A stretch of DNA of 64,000 nt from Tardiphaga alba (GCF_018279705.1 NZ_CP036498.1:3675001-3739000); one strand, 5' to 3'. Counted from the first letter of the stretch, positions 18,105 to 27,026 are shown. The notes: generated by a model not told the origin, from the sequence alone. Made by a program: numbers and translations.

Positions 18105-19448
18105 ATGTCCATTCGCTCGATTTCAGACCAGGCAAGCCGTGCAGCAAAGCGCTTCCGCAGCGACGAGCGCGGCAACGTCGCGATGATCTTCGCGGTGTCG
18201 CTGGTGCCCCTCCTCGGCTTCGTCGGAGCCGCCGTCGACTATTCGCGCACCAACGCGGCGCGCACGACAATGCAGGTCGCGCTCGATTCCGCTGCGCTGA
18301 TGGTGTCGAAAGATCTCGGCTCAAACCCGACCATGTCGGCAGCCGAAGTCTCGGCCAAGGCGGTGAAGTATTTCAACGCGCTCTATACGAACAGCAGCTC
18401 CAGCCCGATTGCAGTGACCGCAAGCTACACCACCAACACCAAGGATGGTTCGACCGTCACGCTGAACGGCTCGGGCAATGTGGCGACCGACTTCATGAAG
18501 ATGGTCGGCTTCCCGCAAATGAACATTCTCGGCTCATCGACGACGACATGGGGATCGACCCGCATGCGCATCGCCGTGGCGCTCGACGTCACCGGCTCGA
18601 TGAATTCGAGCGGCAAGCTCGCCGCCATGAAAACTGCGGCAAAGAACTTGATCGACACGTTGAGCGCTTCGTCCCGCATGACGGAAGATGTCTACATTTC
18701 GATCGTTCCATTTGCTCAGATGGTCAATGTCGGCAAAAGCAACAAGGACGCAAGCTGGCTCAAGTGGGATGACTGGGATTCGTCAAACGGCAGCTGGACG
18801 TGGAAGAACGGAAGCTGGAACTGGACTTCCTCCAGCCGCAACAACTGGAACGGTTGCGTAACGGATCGCGACCAGCCCTACGACACCACCAATGACGCGG
18901 CCACGTCATCAGCGACGCGTTACCCTGCCAATCAGTACAATGCGTGCCCGGAAGCCATTCTCGGAATGACATCTGCCTATGGCAGCAGCAACGTGCAGAC
19001 GCTGAAAAACAAGATCGATGCGCTGGACGCCAACGGCGGCACCAACCAGCCCATCGGCATGGCATGGGCCTGGCAGACGCTGCAGATCGGCACCGATCCG
19101 TTCCCCGCGCCGGCCAAGGACTCAAACTACAAATACACGGATGCCATCATCCTGCTGTCGGACGGCATGAATACGATCGACCGCTGGTACGGCAACGGAA
19201 GCACGTGGTCGACACAAGTCGATGGCCGACAGAAGCTGCTGTGCGACAACATCAAGGCGCCAGTGAACGGCAAGCAGCAGACGATCATCTACACGATCCA
19301 GGTCAACACCGACGGCGACCCGGAATCGGCCATTCTCAAATATTGCGCAGACAGCGGCAACTTCTACCCGACCAGCACCGCCAGCGGCATCGCCACAGCC
19401 TTCACCGCTATCGGCAACTCGCTGAACAAGCTGCGCGTCTCCCGCTGA
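18105..19448 (+). CDS. TadG-like pilus assembly protein with von Willebrand A domain
   Basis: A 447-residue protein. After a short basic start, residues about 20-45 form the TadE/TadG membrane anchor (GNVAMIFAVSLVPLLGFVG) followed by the typical VDYSRTNAARTTMQVALDSA segment. The von Willebrand A domain begins at ALDVTGSM, a metal-site motif, and includes ILLSDGMNT. In flp/tad pili TadG acts in the periplasm as a pseudopilin-associated protein. A Trp/Ser/Asn-rich stretch, about residues 222-250, is inserted before NGCVTDRDQPYDT. The start at 18105 is chosen because the upstream in-frame sequence is unlike the family. No other tad genes are nearby. Confidence 0.85.
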   Translation: MSIRSISDQASRAAKRFRSDERGNVAMIFAVSLVPLLGFVGAAVDYSRTNAARTTMQVALDSAALMVSKDLGSNPTMSAAEVSAKAVKYFNALYTNSSSSPIAVTASYTTNTKDGSTVTLNGSGNVATDFMKMVGFPQMNILGSSTTTWGSTRMRIAVALDVTGSMNSSGKLAAMKTAAKNLIDTLSASSRMTEDVYISIVPFAQMVNVGKSNKDASWLKWDDWDSSNGSWTWKNGSWNWTSSSRNNWNGCVTDRDQPYDTTNDAATSSATRYPANQYNACPEAILGMTSAYGSSNVQTLKNKIDALDANGGTNQPIGMAWAWQTLQIGTDPFPAPAKDSNYKYTDAIILLSDGMNTIDRWYGNGSTWSTQVDGRQKLLCDNIKAPVNGKQQTIIYTIQVNTDGDPESAILKYCADSGNFYPTSTASGIATAFTAIGNSLNKLRVSR

Positions 19449-19465
19449 CGCGACATGCCGCAAAC

Positions 19466-19498
19466 AAAAAACGCCCGGCCGAAAGCCGGGCGTTTTGC
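19466..19498. terminator. Bidirectional terminator between TadG-like gene and phasin gene
   Basis: The arms ACGCCCGGC and GCCGGGCGT close on CGAAA, with A and T tracts on the two sides. The genes converge, so it can serve both. Confidence 0.9.
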
Positions 19499-19517
19499 TT
19501 TGAAGATCGTGTATGCG

Positions 19518-19853
19518 TCAGGCGCCCGGCGTCATCTTCGACATCAGGCCCTCGAACGGTTTGAACGCCTGCTTGGCGAGATCGGCATAGAGATCGCTGA
19601 TCTTCTGGCCTTCCGCGACGAAATTATCGTAAGCCAGCTTCGCGTAATCCCCCTGAACTTCGAATGCCTTGTCCAGCGACTTGACCGTCGCGAGTTCGGA
19701 CATCAGGGCATTGCCGTCCTCGAACGACTTTTTGGTGTAGTCGCCGACCGCCGTCGCGATCGCCTGGGCACCGGTTTGAAATTCACCGGCCGTCGCCAAT
19801 GCGCTGGCAAAATGCTCCTGGCCGTAGGCCTGAATGTCCTCGATCTTGAACAT
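19518..19853 (-). CDS. phaP: Phasin family protein (polyhydroxyalkanoate granule protein)
   Basis: A 111-residue, helical, cysteine-free protein matching the small Phasin_2 type. It coats poly-3-hydroxybutyrate granules and controls their size. Family blocks include MFKIEDIQAYGQEHFASAL, AIATAVGDYTKKSFED, and KAFEVQGDYAKLAYDNFVAE. ATG 19853 has GAAGGGA upstream. The promoter side carries two TGC-N3-GCA dyads that fit PhaR operators, which supports control by the PHB-responsive repressor PhaR. Confidence 0.9.
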   Translation of the reverse strand: MFKIEDIQAYGQEHFASALATAGEFQTGAQAIATAVGDYTKKSFEDGNALMSELATVKSLDKAFEVQGDYAKLAYDNFVAEGQKISDLYADLAKQAFKPFEGLMSKMTPGA

Positions 19854-19926
19854 GTGAAATCCCTTCCCGGATTGCTTGGGTGGGCCGCCAATGGTCATGG
19901 CCGGCCGATCTGAGTTGCGATTTATC

Positions 19927-19937
19927 GTGCGACGCAC
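19927..19937. promoter_or_regulatory. PhaR-type operator 1
   Basis: The dyad GTGC-GAC-GCAC matches the TGC-N3-GCA core reported for PhaR repressors of alphaproteobacteria. It lies about 75 bases upstream of the phasin start. Its centre is about 29 bases from the centre of operator 2, close to three helical turns. Confidence 0.6.
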
Positions 19938-19953
19938 AAATTGGTCAACCTTA

Positions 19954-19968
19954 TTGTGCATCGCACAA
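19954..19968. promoter_or_regulatory. PhaR-type operator 2
   Basis: A perfect dyad, TTGTGC-ATC-GCACAA, contains the TGC-N3-GCA core. It lies about 100 bases upstream of the phasin start, on the same DNA face as operator 1. Confidence 0.65.
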
Positions 19969-20243
19969 TTATCGGCATTCGTGCGAAATCTGCGTGTCCG
20001 CGGCAAGATTTGCTTAACCCTTTGGCAACCCGGGCGACCTAACGTGATTCCTTGCATTGTTGCGTATTGGCCGTGAGGCCTAAAAACTGCGTGAGCACAT
20101 GCTCTTAGCCAGAATGGCGAGATTCAATTGCCTTCCGTCGAGAGCCCGCTCAGGCCGACCACAACACCGAGACGAACCTCCGGTTGTCGGGCATAATTTA
20201 GCCTTACCGGTGGGGGAATGAGACCGATCTGACGGGGAAGTCC

Positions 20244-22070
20244 ATGCTTCGCACAACTTTTGCTTCGTCGCGCACCTTCCGTGCGTGCGTCCTGGGGCTT
20301 GTCACCATCGGCATCGGCGTGGCTTTCACAGTCGATACCGCCGATGCCCGCCGGCGCCACAAAGGCAAGAGCAAGAGCCACGTCGCCCGGGTCTCCAGCT
20401 ACAATCCCGCCTTCGCCACCATCATGATCGACGCCAATTCAGGCGCCGTGCTGCAGTCCACCAATCCGGACTCGCTGCGCCACCCGGCCTCTCTCACCAA
20501 GATCATGACGCTGTACATGCTGTTCGAGAAACTCGAACAGGGGAAGATTTCGCTCGACAGCGAAATGTCCGTCTCACAGCACGCTGCTTCGCAGTCGCCG
20601 ACCAAGCTCGGCCTCCGCCCTGGTCAAACGCTGCGCGTCGAGGATGCGATCAAAGGCCTCGTCACCCGCTCGGCCAATGACGCCGCCGTCGTGATCGCCG
20701 AAGCGATTGCCGGCGACGAAGATGATTTCGCCAAGCTGATGACACGGAAAGCCCGCGCGCTCGGCATGAGCCGCACGGTCTATCGCAACGCCTCCGGCCT
20801 GCCCGACGATGCGCAGGTCACTACGGCCCGCGATCAGTCGGTCCTCGGCCGCGCGATCCAGGACCGTTTCCCGCGCTACTATCGCTACTTTGCCACGACC
20901 TCCTTCGTGTATCGCGGCCGCAGCATCCGCAATCACAACCGGCTGCTGGGATCCGTCGAAGGCATCGACGGCATCAAGACCGGCTATACCCGCGCCTCCG
21001 GCTTCAATCTTGTCTCCTCCATGAAGCGCGGCAACCGCTACCTCGTTGGCGTCGTGCTTGGCGGCCGCAGCGGCGGTTCGCGTGATGCCGCCATGCGGAC
21101 CTTGTTGGCTGACAATCTGGACAAGGGCGCAACGCGCCGCACCGTGGCCGCCATCACCGAGCGCAGCCCGGCAGAGGCCGCCACCGAGGTCGCCGAAGTC
21201 CAGGCCCAGTCGCGTCCGACCGAAACCAAGCAGCTCAATGGCGCGATCCAGGTGGCGTCCGCCGCGCCGCCGTCGGCCGAACCGGTTGCTGCTCCAGAAC
21301 CAGCACCGGCGCGCCCCGCAGCCGCCGCAGCGATCGCGCCGAACCGCTCCTTCCTGGCCGCTGCCACCGCAGCCGTGCCGCCCGCAGCAGTGCCCATGCA
21401 CCAGGCCCGCAAGCCTGAGCCCGGCCCGCTCAACAGCGGCGTGATCCAGTCCGAGGCGATGCCGGCCATTCCGGGTTCGGCCGAACCCATGAAGCCCGTC
21501 CGCGTCCGTACCGTGCAGGTGAAGTCAGGGCAGTACCGTGTTGCTTCCGCCAATGCCGAGACCACGGCAGCCCCGGCAGCCACCAGCACGATCCCTGCAC
21601 GCTCGGAAGCCATCGCTCGCTCGCCTGAGACCACCAATTCGCTCTATGCCCGCTCTGAAATGCCTCCCCAGCCTGCTGGCCACGGCACCGGCAACGGCAT
21701 TCTCGGCGTCCTGCCGAGCTCCAGCGCCCAGCACGGCGGGACCACCATGGCCTATGCGGCGCCAGCACCGGCGCCTGCCCCACAGGCCGTGCAGCAGGCC
21801 GGTTCGATCAAACCCGCAGTGGCGCATTCCGGCTGGATCATCCAGGTCGGCGCGCTGGGTAGCGAGGGCGAAGCCAAGACCCGCCTCGACGCGGCCCGTG
21901 AGAATGCCCGCGGCGCACTCGGCAAGGCCGACCCGTTCACTGAGACCGTTGGAAACGGCAACAGGAAGCTGTACCGGGCCCGTTTCGCCGGGCTCGACCG
22001 CGATCAGGCGGAAGCCGCCTGCAAGACCCTCAAGCGTTCCGACATTCCTTGCATCACCATCAAGAACTGA
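20244..22070 (+). CDS. D-alanyl-D-alanine carboxypeptidase (S11/PBP5 type) with SPOR domain
   Basis: A 608-residue exported enzyme that removes the terminal D-Ala from peptidoglycan stem peptides. The penicillin-binding motifs are complete: SLTK with Ser83 and Lys86, SAN at 143-145, and KTG at 245-247. Residues about 300-520 are a Pro/Ala-rich linker. The C-terminal 80 residues (GWIIQVGALGSEGEAKTRL to the end) are a SPOR domain that would bind denuded glycans at the septum. This architecture is usual in Rhizobiales. A signal sequence is seen in the first 35 residues (RTFRACVLGLVTIGIGVAFT). Confidence 0.94.
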   Translation: MLRTTFASSRTFRACVLGLVTIGIGVAFTVDTADARRRHKGKSKSHVARVSSYNPAFATIMIDANSGAVLQSTNPDSLRHPASLTKIMTLYMLFEKLEQGKISLDSEMSVSQHAASQSPTKLGLRPGQTLRVEDAIKGLVTRSANDAAVVIAEAIAGDEDDFAKLMTRKARALGMSRTVYRNASGLPDDAQVTTARDQSVLGRAIQDRFPRYYRYFATTSFVYRGRSIRNHNRLLGSVEGIDGIKTGYTRASGFNLVSSMKRGNRYLVGVVLGGRSGGSRDAAMRTLLADNLDKGATRRTVAAITERSPAEAATEVAEVQAQSRPTETKQLNGAIQVASAAPPSAEPVAAPEPAPARPAAAAAIAPNRSFLAAATAAVPPAAVPMHQARKPEPGPLNSGVIQSEAMPAIPGSAEPMKPVRVRTVQVKSGQYRVASANAETTAAPAATSTIPARSEAIARSPETTNSLYARSEMPPQPAGHGTGNGILGVLPSSSAQHGGTTMAYAAPAPAPAPQAVQQAGSIKPAVAHSGWIIQVGALGSEGEAKTRLDAARENARGALGKADPFTETVGNGNRKLYRARFAGLDRDQAEAACKTLKRSDIPCITIKN

Positions 22071-22096
22071 TCGCCGGAACTTCAGCAACAAACGAC

Positions 22097-22126
22097 AAAT
22101 GGCCGGGACGATGTCCCGGCCATTTT
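22097..22126 (+). terminator. Terminator of the carboxypeptidase gene
   Basis: The arms AAATGGCCGGGAC and GTCCCGGCCATTT close on GAT and are followed by T. The central ATGGCCGGGA arm is the same ten bases as in the terminator at 2485. Confidence 0.88.
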
Positions 22127-22289
22127 GCGTTTCAGGGTAAATAAATCCTGGCCCTGACAACCTCTCGTCAAGAAATCCACACTAAAAATTCAGGCAGGGA
22201 AATGATCGACCATGCCGGGCAACGGCAGGCGACGGGCGTCCTCAGAGAACAGAAGCAACTCGCAGTCAGTAGCGTAAAGCGTTCCGGAG

Positions 22290-22798
22290 TTAGCTACGAT
22301 GCGTGCGAAGCAGAGTGTCCTTGGCCTCGTTGACCTGGGCCGCGAGATACGTCGAGCCCCCTGGTCGGGATGCAGTTTCTTCATGAGGGCTCGATGCGCG
22401 CGACTGATCTCGTCGCGCCCCGCCCCAGGCTGCACGCCAAGGATCTGATAGGCCTCCTCCTCCGTCATTTTACTGCGCGACGCCGGCCCTCTGTCGCCCC
22501 GCCCTGCCGCATTGCCCTGCGTGTGCTGACGCCAGCCGGGAAACCGGCGGTCAAGCTCAGCTTCGGCCAACCCACCGCCGAACGGCGCCCAGCCCAGCAG
22601 GCCGGCGCCAAATAGCCCGATCGGAATGGCGACCCAGAACTCGCCCCTCAGGCCTGTGAAGGCCGCTGCCGCCAGACACAGAATGCCGCCACCGATCTTG
22701 GTGGCGCGCGCCAGCATCGCCGGGTTCGCGGTGCGAAGCAGCTGCAGCAGCGTGTAAAGAACGAAAACGGCGACGGCGCCGGCAATCAGTGTGGCCAT
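22290..22798 (-). CDS. DnaJ-domain membrane protein, frameshifted near its C-terminus
   Basis: Two N-terminal membrane helices (MATLIAGAVAVFVLYTLLQL and GFWVAIPIGLFGAGLLG-like segments) precede a linker and a short J domain (EEEAYQILGVQPGAGRDEIS, then HRALMKKLHPDQG). The His-Pro-Asp motif that stimulates DnaK is intact. After HPDQG the frame is lost. Restoring one base to the C run at 22357-22361 gives GSTYLAAQVNEAKDTLL and a stop at 22290, the normal ending of such TIM14-like J proteins, 169 residues in all. Read as it stands, the frame runs on to 22190 with no conserved sequence. Confidence 0.82.
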
Positions 22799-22891
22799 GC
22801 GCGATCAATAGTCGGTTGTGAGCGAGGGTGGAAGCTTTGCCGCCAAATCAGCGTATTCCCCGACGTCGCAGCCGTTCCAGAGGCTGACTGT

Positions 22892-23760
22892 CTATCCCCC
22901 CGTTACGCTCTCGAAATCCGACGCGTGGTGCCGCTCGCGCAGAAATTCGCCGGCCGCTCCACCGGTCCGGTTGACGATACGCCCCGTATCACCGCCGGAC
23001 GCGCGGCAATCGACCGGTACCAGCGGAGCAGATGCGGATATTGCTCGACCGCAAGGAACTCGTGGGTGTTGTAGACGCCATAGAGGCTGCCGGGTTGCCA
23101 TGGCCATACCGCGATGTCCGCGATGGTGTACTGACCGCCGACGAGGAATTCGTGCGACGCGAGATGCGTGTCCAGGACATGCAATTGGCGTTTGACTTCC
23201 ATGGCGTAACGGTCGATCGCATATTCGATCTTGAACGGCGCATAGGCATAGAAGTGCCCGAGGCCACCGCCGACAAATGGCGCCGTCCCCATCTGCCACA
23301 TCAGCCAGTTGAACGTTTCGGAGCGCGCACGTCGCTCGGTCGGCAGGAATGCTCCGAAGCGCTCGGCGAGATAGACGAGGATCGAGCCGCTTTCGAAAAT
23401 CGGCAGAGCGGGGCTGGTCGAATGATCGACCAGTGCCGGGATTTTCGAATTCGGATTGATGCCGACAAACCCGCTGCCGAACTGATCACCTTTGAAGATA
23501 TCGATCAGCCAGGCATCATATTCGGCGTCAGCATGTCCGGCCGCCAATAACTCTTCCAGAAGGATCGTGACTTTCTGCCCGTTAGGCGTCCCCTGCGAAT
23601 AGAGTTGCAGCGGATGCTTTCCGACGGGCAACTCCTGTTGGAATGTCGCGCCGGACACCGGCCGGTTCGAACTGCCGAATGCACCGCCATAGACGGTCTT
23701 CTGGGTCCAGACTTGGGGCGGCACATAACCTGGAGGCTGGTTCAGCAACGGGTCGTTCAT
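22892..23760 (-). CDS. yghU: Glutathione S-transferase YghU-type (Nu class), frameshifted near its C-terminus
   Basis: The protein has the YghU N-terminal extension (YVPPQVWTQ, SGATFQQELPVGKHPLQLYS), the thioredoxin-like domain with TPNGQKVTILLEEL and the helical domain (HFYAYAPFKIEYAIDRYAME). Nu-class GSTs act as disulfide-bond or peroxide reductases. Near 22982 the frame breaks after ARPAVIRG. Adding one base to a GG/CC run gives RIVNRTGGAAGEFLRERH and the usual HASDFE ending, 289 residues in all. The start ATG 23760 has GAGGAGA upstream. It is the last gene of the operon behind the LysR regulator. Confidence 0.9.
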
Positions 23761-23816
23761 CGATCTCTCCTCAATGCTCGGGATATCGGGAATTGGTGAG
23801 CTCACATTGCACTGAG

Positions 23817-24434
23817 TCAGGCCTGCGGGCTCGGAAGGCCTTCCGCCTTCAGTGAGGCGCGCACGCTCGGGCGCTGCTCCATGCGATGCATGAAGTTCTG
23901 GATAGAGCCGTAACCGCTCACGTCGAGACCGACGCGAGAGGGCCATGACAGCACGTTGTAGAGATAGGCATCCGCAACGGAAAAATTCTGGCCAAGGAGA
24001 TAGTCGCGCGTCGACAGATGCTGATCCACATAGTCGAACTTGCCGATGAGATTTTTCTCGGCGAACGCCACCTTCGATGCTGCATCGAAGACTGGCGAGA
24101 ACATGACGGCAAAGCTCTTGTGCAGATCGGTGGCGATGAAGTTCAACCACTCCAACGCCTCATAGCGTTCCCGGCTGCCGAACTGAGGAAGCAGATGCGC
24201 GTCCGGATGCTTGTCAGCAATCCATTGCAACACCACCGCACTTTCCGTGATGACGTCGTCATCATCCAGTTTCAAGGCGGGCACGAAGCCTTTCGGCGTC
24301 ACTTTGAGATAGTCACCCTCGACCGTCGTCTTGGTCTTGAAATCGACCGCAATCAGATCGAATTTCTGCTCCGCCTCCCGCAGCGCGATTTGCGACGCAA
24401 GCCCGCAAGAACCAGGCGAAAAATACAACTTCAT
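23817..24434 (-). CDS. gst: Glutathione S-transferase, beta class
   Basis: A 205-residue bacterial beta-class GST. Cys10 in YFSPGSCGLAS is the glutathione-reactive cysteine of this class. VTPKGFVPALKL and the ITESAVVLQWIAD segment bind glutathione. NFSVADAYLYNVL marks the helical domain. ATG 24434 has GGAGG seven bases upstream. It lies between the AhpD-like gene and yghU in an apparent operon for detoxifying electrophiles. Confidence 0.93.
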   Translation of the reverse strand: MKLYFSPGSCGLASQIALREAEQKFDLIAVDFKTKTTVEGDYLKVTPKGFVPALKLDDDDVITESAVVLQWIADKHPDAHLLPQFGSRERYEALEWLNFIATDLHKSFAVMFSPVFDAASKVAFAEKNLIGKFDYVDQHLSTRDYLLGQNFSVADAYLYNVLSWPSRVGLDVSGYGSIQNFMHRMEQRPSVRASLKAEGLPSPQA

Positions 24435-24466
24435 AGAAGCCTCCAGACGGCTTGATTGAAACGTTT

Positions 24467-24805
24467 TCAAGCACCGTTCGCTGCATCGAACGCTTCGAGC
24501 GCACGCGTCGAGTAAACGAGCGCAGCACCGGCATTCATGGCGACCGCGACGCCAAGCGCTTCGGCAAGTTCTTCGCGACTGGCACCCGCCTTCGACGCTT
24601 CATTGCTGTGGATCGAGATGCAGCCGTCACAGCGCGTGGTGACGGCGACCGCGAGCGAGATGAGCTGGCGCGTCTTCTCGTCGAGCTGTGCGGTTTTGCG
24701 GCCTGCACCGGATGCGATGAGGTAGCCTTTCAATGTGTCTGGGGATAGCTGCTGCAGCTTGCCGACATTGGTCAGGAGGTGATCGCGATTGGCATTCCAG
24801 TCCAT
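24467..24805 (-). CDS. Carboxymuconolactone decarboxylase/AhpD-like protein
   Basis: A 112-residue all-helical protein with Cys59, Cys62 and His66 (CDGCISIH), the redox motif of AhpD-like peroxidase reductases. The short size and KTAQLDEKTRQLISLAVAVT block are typical. It probably takes part in peroxide or electrophile defence with the neighbouring GSTs and old yellow enzyme. ATG 24805 has AGGAG upstream. True decarboxylase activity is not expected. Confidence 0.92.
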   Translation of the reverse strand: MDWNANRDHLLTNVGKLQQLSPDTLKGYLIASGAGRKTAQLDEKTRQLISLAVAVTTRCDGCISIHSNEASKAGASREELAEALGVAVAMNAGAALVYSTRALEAFDAANGA

Positions 24806-24847
24806 GACGGACTCCTTTGTTGCAATGGTGATGATGAGATCCGCGCG

Positions 24848-25939
24848 TCAGGCGACGGCTTTCGCGTTGGCTAGCGTCGGATAATCGGAATATCCTTCGA
24901 CGCCTTGGCTGTAGAACGTGTCCTGATCCGCCTCGTTCAACGGCGCGCCTTCGCGCAAGCGCCGGACGAGATCGGGATTGGCCAGAAAAGCGCGGCCGAA
25001 GCTAACGCCATCGGCGAGACCGCTTTCAAGATTGGTCCGCGCGCGCGTCAGATCGTAATCGGCGTTGAGAATTAGCGGCCCGTTGAAATGCGGACGCATC
25101 ATCGGCGACTGATGCGGCACGTCAGACGAAGCGAATGCGCCGTCGGGATTGGCTTCCTTCAGTTCGAGGAAGGCGATGCCGATGACATTCAGCACTTTCG
25201 CCGCAGCGACAAACAATGGCGTCGGATCGCTGTCGTCTACGCCCCAGGTCTCGCCATTCGGTGACAGACGGACGGAGGTTCGATCCGATCCGATTTCGCC
25301 GGCAACGGCACGCGTCACCTCGTTCAGCAGGCGCACGCGGTTGTCGATGCTTCCACCGTATTCGTCGGTGCGCAGATTGCTGCTGTTCCGCAGAAACTGA
25401 TCGATCAGCATGCCATTCGCAGCATGGATCTGCACTCCGTCGAAGCCGGCAGTCATCGCATTCCGCGCCGCGCGTGCGAAATCGGCGACGATGCCGGCGA
25501 TCTCGAGGACATCTAACGCCCGCGCGCGATGGGCAGGCTTGGGCCCCTCATAGGTCCACGCATCGACGGTGGAGATCGTCGCGCTGGCAGAGACAGGCCG
25601 CTCGCCGATCACGGTCGGGTGCCCTGCCCGGCCCGTGTGTCCCAACTGGGCGACGATCAAGCCGCCATTATCGTGCACGGCGTGCGTGATCGGCTTCCAG
25701 GCGCGCACCTGCTCCTCGGACCACAGCCCGGGCGTATAGGTGAAACCGTTACCCTGGCGCGAAACACCGATCGCCTCGCTGATGATGAGGCCGGCCGAGG
25801 CGCGCTGGGCGTAGTACCCGGCCATCATCTCGGTTGGGATGAAATCCCGAGTCGCACGGCTGCGGGTCAGCGGCGCCATGATGATGCGATTGGATGCGGT
25901 CAGCGCACCAAGCGCGATGGGGTCAAAAAGCGTGGGCAT
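24848..25939 (-). CDS. Alkene reductase, old yellow enzyme family (NemA-like)
   Basis: A 363-residue FMN-dependent ene-reductase that reduces activated C=C bonds and nitro or N-ethylmaleimide-type electrophiles with NADPH. His172 and Asn175 in IHAANGMLIDQFL bind the substrate carbonyl. IIMAPLTRSRA and DEYGGSIDNRVRLL are family signatures. ATG 25939 is the natural start; sequence in frame upstream is not conserved. It is the first gene of the operon with the AhpD-like and GST genes and faces a LysR regulator. Confidence 0.94.
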   Translation of the reverse strand: MPTLFDPIALGALTASNRIIMAPLTRSRATRDFIPTEMMAGYYAQRASAGLIISEAIGVSRQGNGFTYTPGLWSEEQVRAWKPITHAVHDNGGLIVAQLGHTGRAGHPTVIGERPVSASATISTVDAWTYEGPKPAHRARALDVLEIAGIVADFARAARNAMTAGFDGVQIHAANGMLIDQFLRNSSNLRTDEYGGSIDNRVRLLNEVTRAVAGEIGSDRTSVRLSPNGETWGVDDSDPTPLFVAAAKVLNVIGIAFLELKEANPDGAFASSDVPHQSPMMRPHFNGPLILNADYDLTRARTNLESGLADGVSFGRAFLANPDLVRRLREGAPLNEADQDTFYSQGVEGYSDYPTLANAKAVA

Positions 25940-26028
25940 GTCACCATCCTTTTTCGTCTTGCTCCCCGCCATGCGCGGGTCTGCTTGCTTGACTAACGAT
26001 GGCGCGACGGATGATAAATGGGCCGCAT

Positions 26029-26045
26029 TTCCGAACATTACGGAA
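26029..26045. promoter_or_regulatory. Probable LysR-type operator between OYE and lysR
   Basis: The dyad TTCCG-N7-CGGAA lies in the 118-base gap between the divergent alkene reductase operon and the regulator, 13 bases from the regulator ATG. It has the size and position of an autoregulatory LysR-type site, though it is not an exact T-N11-A box. Confidence 0.6.
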
Positions 26046-26057
26046 TAAACGGACGCA

Positions 26058-26996
26058 ATGACTGTCAGGATTGAAAGCGTTAGTGCGATGAGCGCCTTTG
26101 TGCAGGCCGCGGAACTACGCAGCTTCAAACTGGCCGGACAGCAATTCGGCCTGTCCTCCTCGGCCATCGGCAAGACCATCGCCAAACTTGAGGATCAACT
26201 CGGCGTCCGCCTCTTTCATCGCTCGACCCGCGCCATCGGGCTGACCCGCGAGGGCGAAGTGTTTCTGGACCGCTGCCGTCGCATCCTCAGCGAGTTGGAG
26301 GCCGCCGAAGCGGAATTGGCGCAGACAACATCATCTCCGCAGGGGCGGCTTCGCGTGAGCGTGCCATTTGCGGGTGACCTGCTCACGCCGCTGTTCGGCG
26401 AATTCCTCGCGCGCTATCCGGAGGTCGAACTCGACATCGATTACAATGATCGTCTGGTAGACGTGATCGAGGACGGGTTTGACGCCGTGATCCGTTCTGG
26501 CGAGGTCAGTGATAGCAGACTGATTCACGTGAAGCTGGGCGACTTCGTTTCGCGTCTGGTTGCTGCGCCCAGCTACGTCGCGCGGATGGGCGAGCCTCGT
26601 GAACCTGCCGACTTGTTGAATCATCGCCTGCTGCATCACCGGTTTTACGAAACCGGAAAGCTCGCCGACTGGGGACCGGCCATGCCGGAGAACGCGGCTT
26701 TGCCCGTGGCGCTTGCCACCACGTCTCTGGAGCCGCTGATACATCTTGCGGAAGCAGGAAGCGGGATTGCCTTGATCCCAGATTTTGCCGTGGCGGATCG
26801 CATCAGGGACGGCAGGCTTTGCGAGATACTCCCCGATATTCTGAAAACGCGCCGCGCACTCCGTCTGCTGTGGCCACGTAGCCAATATCCCTTGCCGAAG
26901 GTGTCCGCCTTCGTGAAGTTCATGACCGAGTGCCTCAAGACCTCACTGCAAAAAGGCAGCGATCCACGGTCATCCCGCCAAGTCGATTCCGGGTGA
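26058..26996 (+). CDS. LysR family transcriptional regulator
   Basis: A 312-residue LTTR. The N-terminal helix-turn-helix is at about residues 20-60 (SFKLAGQQFGLSSSAIGKTI, then LEDQLGVRLFHRSTR), and the effector-binding domain follows. It belongs to the large group acting on divergent oxidoreductase genes. Its position facing the alkene reductase operon and the shared dyad imply that it controls that operon, probably in response to reactive electrophiles. Confidence 0.92.
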   Translation: MTVRIESVSAMSAFVQAAELRSFKLAGQQFGLSSSAIGKTIAKLEDQLGVRLFHRSTRAIGLTREGEVFLDRCRRILSELEAAEAELAQTTSSPQGRLRVSVPFAGDLLTPLFGEFLARYPEVELDIDYNDRLVDVIEDGFDAVIRSGEVSDSRLIHVKLGDFVSRLVAAPSYVARMGEPREPADLLNHRLLHHRFYETGKLADWGPAMPENAALPVALATTSLEPLIHLAEAGSGIALIPDFAVADRIRDGRLCEILPDILKTRRALRLLWPRSQYPLPKVSAFVKFMTECLKTSLQKGSDPRSSRQVDSG

Positions 26997-27004
26997 GGTC
27001 ACGT

Positions 27005-27026
27005 CAGGCGGAGGCCACTCCGCCTG
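27005..27026. terminator. Hairpin after lysR
   Basis: A perfect nine-base stem, CAGGCGGAG / CTCCGCCTG, closes on GCCA. It lies between the converging lysR and hydrolase genes. There is no strong T tract. Confidence 0.55.

Larger units (their letters stand above)
19854..20243. other. Shared upstream region of phasin and carboxypeptidase genes
   Basis: These 390 bases separate two divergent genes. The phasin half carries two PhaR-type dyads, listed separately. Nothing coding or structurally clear is seen in the half nearest the carboxypeptidase gene. Confidence 0.5.
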
